Shown here: positions 60,469 to 64,000 of the stretch, in pieces
How the letters are laid out: each line of letters begins with the position of its first letter
How positions within the stretch are numbered: position 1 is the first letter of the stretch
Source: Thermothielavioides terrestris NRRL 8126
Taxonomy: Eukaryota > Ascomycota > Sordariomycetes > Sordariales > Chaetomiaceae
Direction: 5' to 3'
DNA: 64,000 nucleotides
Assembly (NCBI RefSeq): GCF_000226115.1
Contig: NC_016457.1
Span: forward strand, 7,316,001 to 7,380,000
The notes under the pieces: generated by a model
Seen by the model: the letters and a program-made list of their open reading frames with translations, nothing else
Databases searched by the model: none
Told to the model about the DNA's origin: nothing
Position numbers and translations under genes: made by a program

Positions 60469-61054
60469 GGTTGGGGAGGAAGGGAGGGGGGATGTATGTG
60501 GCGGGGAATGAAAGTCTTATTTTGTGTTGTCAAGTGAGGTAAATAGGAGGGTGAATGAAGCTGGTGATGGATTTGATCAGTGAAGCCGGGCGGTTTAAGT
60601 CGACCAAGATGAATGAGCCTTGGAAGGTTGAGTGATAGGCCTGGCGGGCGGGCAGCAGGACTGTAGCCAGCGAGCGCGTTGAGTCCTTCCAAGAACCACG
60701 ACTGTTACTCTCAGTTTTCGTCACGTTATCAGTTGACGAAGATGAAAGTGGACATTCCAGGTACACCGTGCAAGTTGTCCACGGCAGCAATGTGGAGGGA
60801 TGATGGCGACGGCGCAAGTTATCAGGGTTAGGGTTAGTGCGAAGGACGCTTTGTGTGGATAAGGTAAGGTAGCTCCGCTTGGGCTGCAGGGATGTGAGCT
60901 CCACAGCTGTGCCGTGACTCGACATCACCACTTCCGTACTTGGTGTTAGCCACCGATAAGCAGCAAAGGTGCCGAGGCCCCGGCCCTCGTCCAAGGCAAC
61001 CCACGACCAGCGAAACATGCGGCGACGAACGCCGCCGGCAGCCTGCCCCCGACC
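60469..61054. other. Divergent promoter region VPS25 / MDM1-like
   Basis: 586 bp. It holds two telomere-repeat units (GGGTTAGGGTTAG, 60825-60837), an ATAAGGTAAGGTAGCT element (60859-60874) and an upstream ATG at 61017. No gene other than the short uORF. Confidence 0.6.
60825..60837 (+). promoter_or_regulatory. Interstitial telomere-repeat motif in divergent promoter
   Basis: GGGTTAGGGTTAG is two TTAGGG units in the region between the divergent VPS25 and MDM1-like starts. It could be a telobox for a Tbf1-type Myb factor or a relic of telomeric repeat insertion at a repaired break. Confidence 0.4.
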
Positions 61055-61079
61055 ATGGCGCTTCGAGGGAGAGACGTAG
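61017..61079 (+). promoter_or_regulatory. uORF overlapping the MDM1-like start
   Basis: An ATG 38 nt upstream of the MDM1-like start opens a 20-codon frame in another phase. It ends at TAG 61077-61079, 25 nt inside the main coding sequence. If the leader includes it, it would lower translation of the main frame. Confidence 0.4.
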
Positions 61080-64000
61080 CTCTTGCCGGCGTCGCGTGCT
61101 TTATCGCCTGGGGCTATGCCGTCAATTGGTTCCCGGTGCTGCGCTGGGCCGGCCACGCCTTTGTTGGCGGTGTGCTGTTGACCGTCGCTGCCCTGCTCGC
61201 TGCCCTGCTCGCGCTTGTGCTCCTGTCCTCGCGCGGCGGGGTCCGGCACCAGCTCCGGAAACCCGCCAGACCCCGTGCCGCCGCCTTTCTTGCGCCCGAC
61301 GCATGGACGACCGAGGTCGCCGCGCTGCGGCGGCGCCAGGCCTATGCCAAGACGCCGTTCTGCCCCGAGTACCCCAGGCTTTCGGCCGCCCTCGACGAGG
61401 TCCTCGAGAACATCCTCCGCGACTTCATCCGCTCATGGTACGGGAGCATTAGCAGCAACCCTGTGTTTACCGACGAGGTCGACAAGGCCATACGGGGCGC
61501 ACTGCTTCAGGTCCGCGACCGGCTGCAGAGCCTGGACCTCGCCGAGGTGATAACGACGCGCCTCGTTCCCATCATGACCGCACACTTCCGCGACTTCGCT
61601 GACGCCGAGCGCTCGGTGAGGGGGCGCAAGCTGAATCGGTCCGTCACCGAGACGGAGGAGTTGGACCTTGCGATTGCGTCAAAATACAAGCGAGGCAAGC
61701 TTCATCCGGCTGCCAACCTGGCCTTCTCGGATACCAAGACGGTCCAGCAGGATTACCTGCGGCAGACCATGTCCAGGATTCTGCCTAGGGTCTTGCCCGA
61801 GAGTTTGCTTGCCTCGAGAGCCGTCTCGATCCTAATCCGCGAGATCACCGCTTGCGCCGTCATGTTCCCCGTGATGCAGATGTTGTCGGACCCGGATACG
61901 TGGAACCAGTTGATGGAGAACTACGGCAGGACCGTCCTCCAGGACCGCTCCACTGTCCGCAGGCTCCGTGCCGCGCTAGATCAACACGCCTCCCCGGCCC
62001 CGAAGTCCGGCAGACCCATCGCCTTTCCGCGTCTGACCCCCACGGACAGCGAGCGGAGATTCGAGAAGTTCATCAGGGCCATTAGGAAGCTCAACAACCT
62101 CTCGGATGCCAGGCGTTTTCGCAGCGAAGTTGCCAGCCAGCTCAAGAGAGACTCACAGCAGGAGAATGCGGATCAGGTTTATCTGCGCCGGCTGGAGATG
62201 GGCAAGCGCTTGCTGGATCAGAGGGTGCAGCACTTGGCCGCTGGAGGCGGGCGCCGACCACTTCCCCCACCCATGGAGCCCCCCGCACCGAGCGAGTCGC
62301 GGCTGGAGCATGCTTCGCTCGCCGAGCTACTTCGGGACCCCTCCGCTCTCTCCTACTTCATGGAGTACATGGACCGGCAGCGCCTTATGCCCATGGTCCA
62401 ATTCTGGCTTGTCGTGGATGGCTTCCGCAACCCTCTTGAGGATGATGGCCCCGAGGGTGAGCAACTACCGTTGCAGCTACCCCCGTGGACCGAATCAGAC
62501 AGGCTCGACCTCGCGCAGATCGACGCTGCCTACCTCAGCAGGCCCGAGCTGAAAGTCCCAGACTCCTCGAAGCGCACCATCCAGGAGTTCCTCCAGGCTG
62601 GGAAGCAGGCAACACCTGAGCAGTACTACAGGGCGCGCAGGGCCATCCTGCGGGCGCAGAGCGCCGTTCTGGAAGAGATGCGCGTCAAGTACCTGCCAAG
62701 CTTCAAAAAGTCCGATCTGTTCTTCAAGGCGCTGGCGGCCGAGGAGGCCTCAAGGCGCACGGCGTCCTCCACCCCCGTGCCCAGATCTGGGTCCCCTCTC
62801 CCTCGAACCAACTCCTATAACGCTTCCAAGCCGAGTCCCGTGCCGCGCCTCGGCCACAGGCTGCATGCAGGTCCCATCAACCGGCGCTCAGGCTCAACGT
62901 CCGACCTAAACGGCATGCATGCTAACGCCAACAACGGCCTCGATCCACTGATTCTCGCTCCCCGAAGATCCGTGGACGAGCCTCGCTCCCCGCCCCCCCT
63001 ATTCGATGAAGATGAAGCTGGAGAGGACGCCTTGGCGGATTCCGTGGCCAGCCTGGATCAAGACGCGAGTGCAGCGCCACCGGTACCCGATACGAAGGTG
63101 GTCCAGGCTATGGAACAGGCGCTCAACGACATCCTTGAGGAGAGCAAACCGCCAACCACGGAAGATCTGAGAGCGTCATTGTTCGGCTATGACGACGCCG
63201 GAAGCGGTATTTTCTCTCCGGTTAAGGGCCGGTCGAATAATGAAGGGTCACCTGCAGCTGCACCGACGTCGAAACGAGGATCAGTGGATCTGTCAAGATC
63301 CAGTGGGAGCTTATTTGATGCCCCAAGACATAGTGGTGACCACGCTAGGTCGAGTAGAGGCTCGCTAGACGTGGAACGACCGAATAAGGGACAAGAAAAG
63401 CCCAGCTTGGCGTCTCTGGGCCTCGTGAGCGCGGCGTCGCGGATCGGCGTGTTTGTCGACGACGACCTCTTTGGCGACGAGGGACAATTTCTGTCTGATG
63501 AACCCTCCGACTCGGATGGGGACGGGAATGATGACGATGCCGATGCGGTGCACGAGGCGGCCCCGGGCGATCTCGGCCTCGCAGAGGCGATCACAGCGCT
63601 GACCAACGACATCGACAAACTTTATACTCAAGAAGCCGTGGTGGATTCTCTGCTGAAGAAGGCCGAGCTGACCAACAACATGGCCGAGTTGAGGATCCTA
63701 CGCAAGTCTAAGGCAAGTCTCCAGAGAGAGATACGCCGCAAAGAGCTGCAGAGGCAGCAGTACGTCATCCAGGAGAGCGACAACAGCCTCTATGGGCGCT
63801 CGACCATCAAGATCAAGTCGATCCAAGTAGGTCGCGAGGAGGACGGCAAGGAATTCGCCGTCTACGCCATCGAGGTGTCGCGAAACGCCGGTGAAAGAAT
63901 GCCCGCGGCCACGTGGGTTGTCTACCGCCGCTACAGCGAGTTCCTCGAACTACACCAGAAACTGCGCTCCCGCTACCCTTCGGTGCGCAACCTCGACTTC
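61055..64000 (+). CDS. mdm1: Mdm1-like sorting nexin (PXA-RGS-PX), 3' end beyond right edge
   Basis: ER-anchored tether of the Mdm1/Snx13/Snx14/Snx25 family, at ER-vacuole contact sites and linked to lipid-droplet formation. The frame is open for 982 residues from ATG 61055 to the window end without introns. Two N-terminal membrane segments (about 8-25 and 35-58) are followed by the PXA domain (about 96-290, with DEVLENILRDFIRSWYGSIS and MQMLSDPDTWNQLM). An RGS-like domain (about 416-555) has ELLRDPSALSYFMEYMDRQR. A disordered Ser/Arg/Asp-rich region and a coiled coil (about 850-910) lead to the PX domain from about 919 (YGRSTIKIKSIQVG, WVVYRRYSEFLELHQKLRSR). The phosphoinositide-binding RRYSEF motif is intact. 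The rest of PX and the expected nexin C-terminal domain lie outside. The start has context GACCATGGC; the ATG at 61017 is out of frame. Confidence 0.9.
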   Translation, partial: MALRGRDVALAGVACFIAWGYAVNWFPVLRWAGHAFVGGVLLTVAALLAALLALVLLSSRGGVRHQLRKPARPRAAAFLAPDAWTTEVAALRRRQAYAKTPFCPEYPRLSAALDEVLENILRDFIRSWYGSISSNPVFTDEVDKAIRGALLQVRDRLQSLDLAEVITTRLVPIMTAHFRDFADAERSVRGRKLNRSVTETEELDLAIASKYKRGKLHPAANLAFSDTKTVQQDYLRQTMSRILPRVLPESLLASRAVSILIREITACAVMFPVMQMLSDPDTWNQLMENYGRTVLQDRSTVRRLRAALDQHASPAPKSGRPIAFPRLTPTDSERRFEKFIRAIRKLNNLSDARRFRSEVASQLKRDSQQENADQVYLRRLEMGKRLLDQRVQHLAAGGGRRPLPPPMEPPAPSESRLEHASLAELLRDPSALSYFMEYMDRQRLMPMVQFWLVVDGFRNPLEDDGPEGEQLPLQLPPWTESDRLDLAQIDAAYLSRPELKVPDSSKRTIQEFLQAGKQATPEQYYRARRAILRAQSAVLEEMRVKYLPSFKKSDLFFKALAAEEASRRTASSTPVPRSGSPLPRTNSYNASKPSPVPRLGHRLHAGPINRRSGSTSDLNGMHANANNGLDPLILAPRRSVDEPRSPPPLFDEDEAGEDALADSVASLDQDASAAPPVPDTKVVQAMEQALNDILEESKPPTTEDLRASLFGYDDAGSGIFSPVKGRSNNEGSPAAAPTSKRGSVDLSRSSGSLFDAPRHSGDHARSSRGSLDVERPNKGQEKPSLASLGLVSAASRIGVFVDDDLFGDEGQFLSDEPSDSDGDGNDDDADAVHEAAPGDLGLAEAITALTNDIDKLYTQEAVVDSLLKKAELTNNMAELRILRKSKASLQREIRRKELQRQQYVIQESDNSLYGRSTIKIKSIQVGREEDGKEFAVYAIEVSRNAGERMPAATWVVYRRYSEFLELHQKLRSRYPSVRNLDF

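Overview
The window is nuclear DNA from a filamentous ascomycete, most likely a Sordariomycete and probably of the order Sordariales. Evidence for this: genes carry short GT-AG introns (about 47-200 bp) with CTGAC/CTAAC-type branch sites; GC-rich third codon positions open long shadow reading frames; and there are fungal hallmark genes (AcuK/ERT1 regulator, Yap1-type bZIP, membrane GH5 glucanase, fungal BCS1-like ATPase). I find 21 protein-coding genes, 19 of them complete. Exon joins were made by hand and every complete model sums to a multiple of three. I see no rRNA, tRNA, CRISPR array, transposon or virus-derived sequence.

Left part (1-14.4 kb): a C2H2 zinc-finger transcription factor cut by the left edge, with a 4.9-kb gene-free upstream region; a DsbA/FrnE-type oxidoreductase swollen by low-complexity inserts; TFIIE beta; cytochrome b5; F-actin capping protein alpha (19-nt micro-exon next to a GC-AG intron); and the branched-chain 2-oxoacid dehydrogenase E1 beta subunit.

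Middle part (15-37 kb): membrane-anchored exo-1,3-beta-glucanase, a DHA1-type MFS transporter, the gluconeogenesis activator AcuK/ERT1, riboflavin kinase, an FMP52-like Rossmann protein, the ribosome-biogenesis factor TSR2, a BSD-domain protein and the oxidative-stress bZIP Yap1.

Right part (39.7-64 kb): an uncharacterised single-pass membrane glycoprotein, an acidic/proline-rich protein of unknown function, a BCS1-like AAA ATPase, HMG-CoA synthase, an Rtt107/Brc1-type BRCT scaffold, the ESCRT-II subunit Vps25, and an Mdm1-like PXA-RGS-PX sorting nexin cut by the right edge.

These are mostly housekeeping and regulatory genes without operon logic; I see no biosynthetic cluster or defence island, and no clearly new multi-gene system. 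The most interesting signals are gene-architectural: frame-preserving, stop-free introns that split a zinc-finger ligand pair and the redox cysteines of Yap1; simple-sequence inserts inside otherwise conserved proteins; telomere-repeat (CCCTAA) motifs in promoters; a dispersed GGTA(C/A)CTTACCT-like intergenic motif; and two short upstream reading frames.
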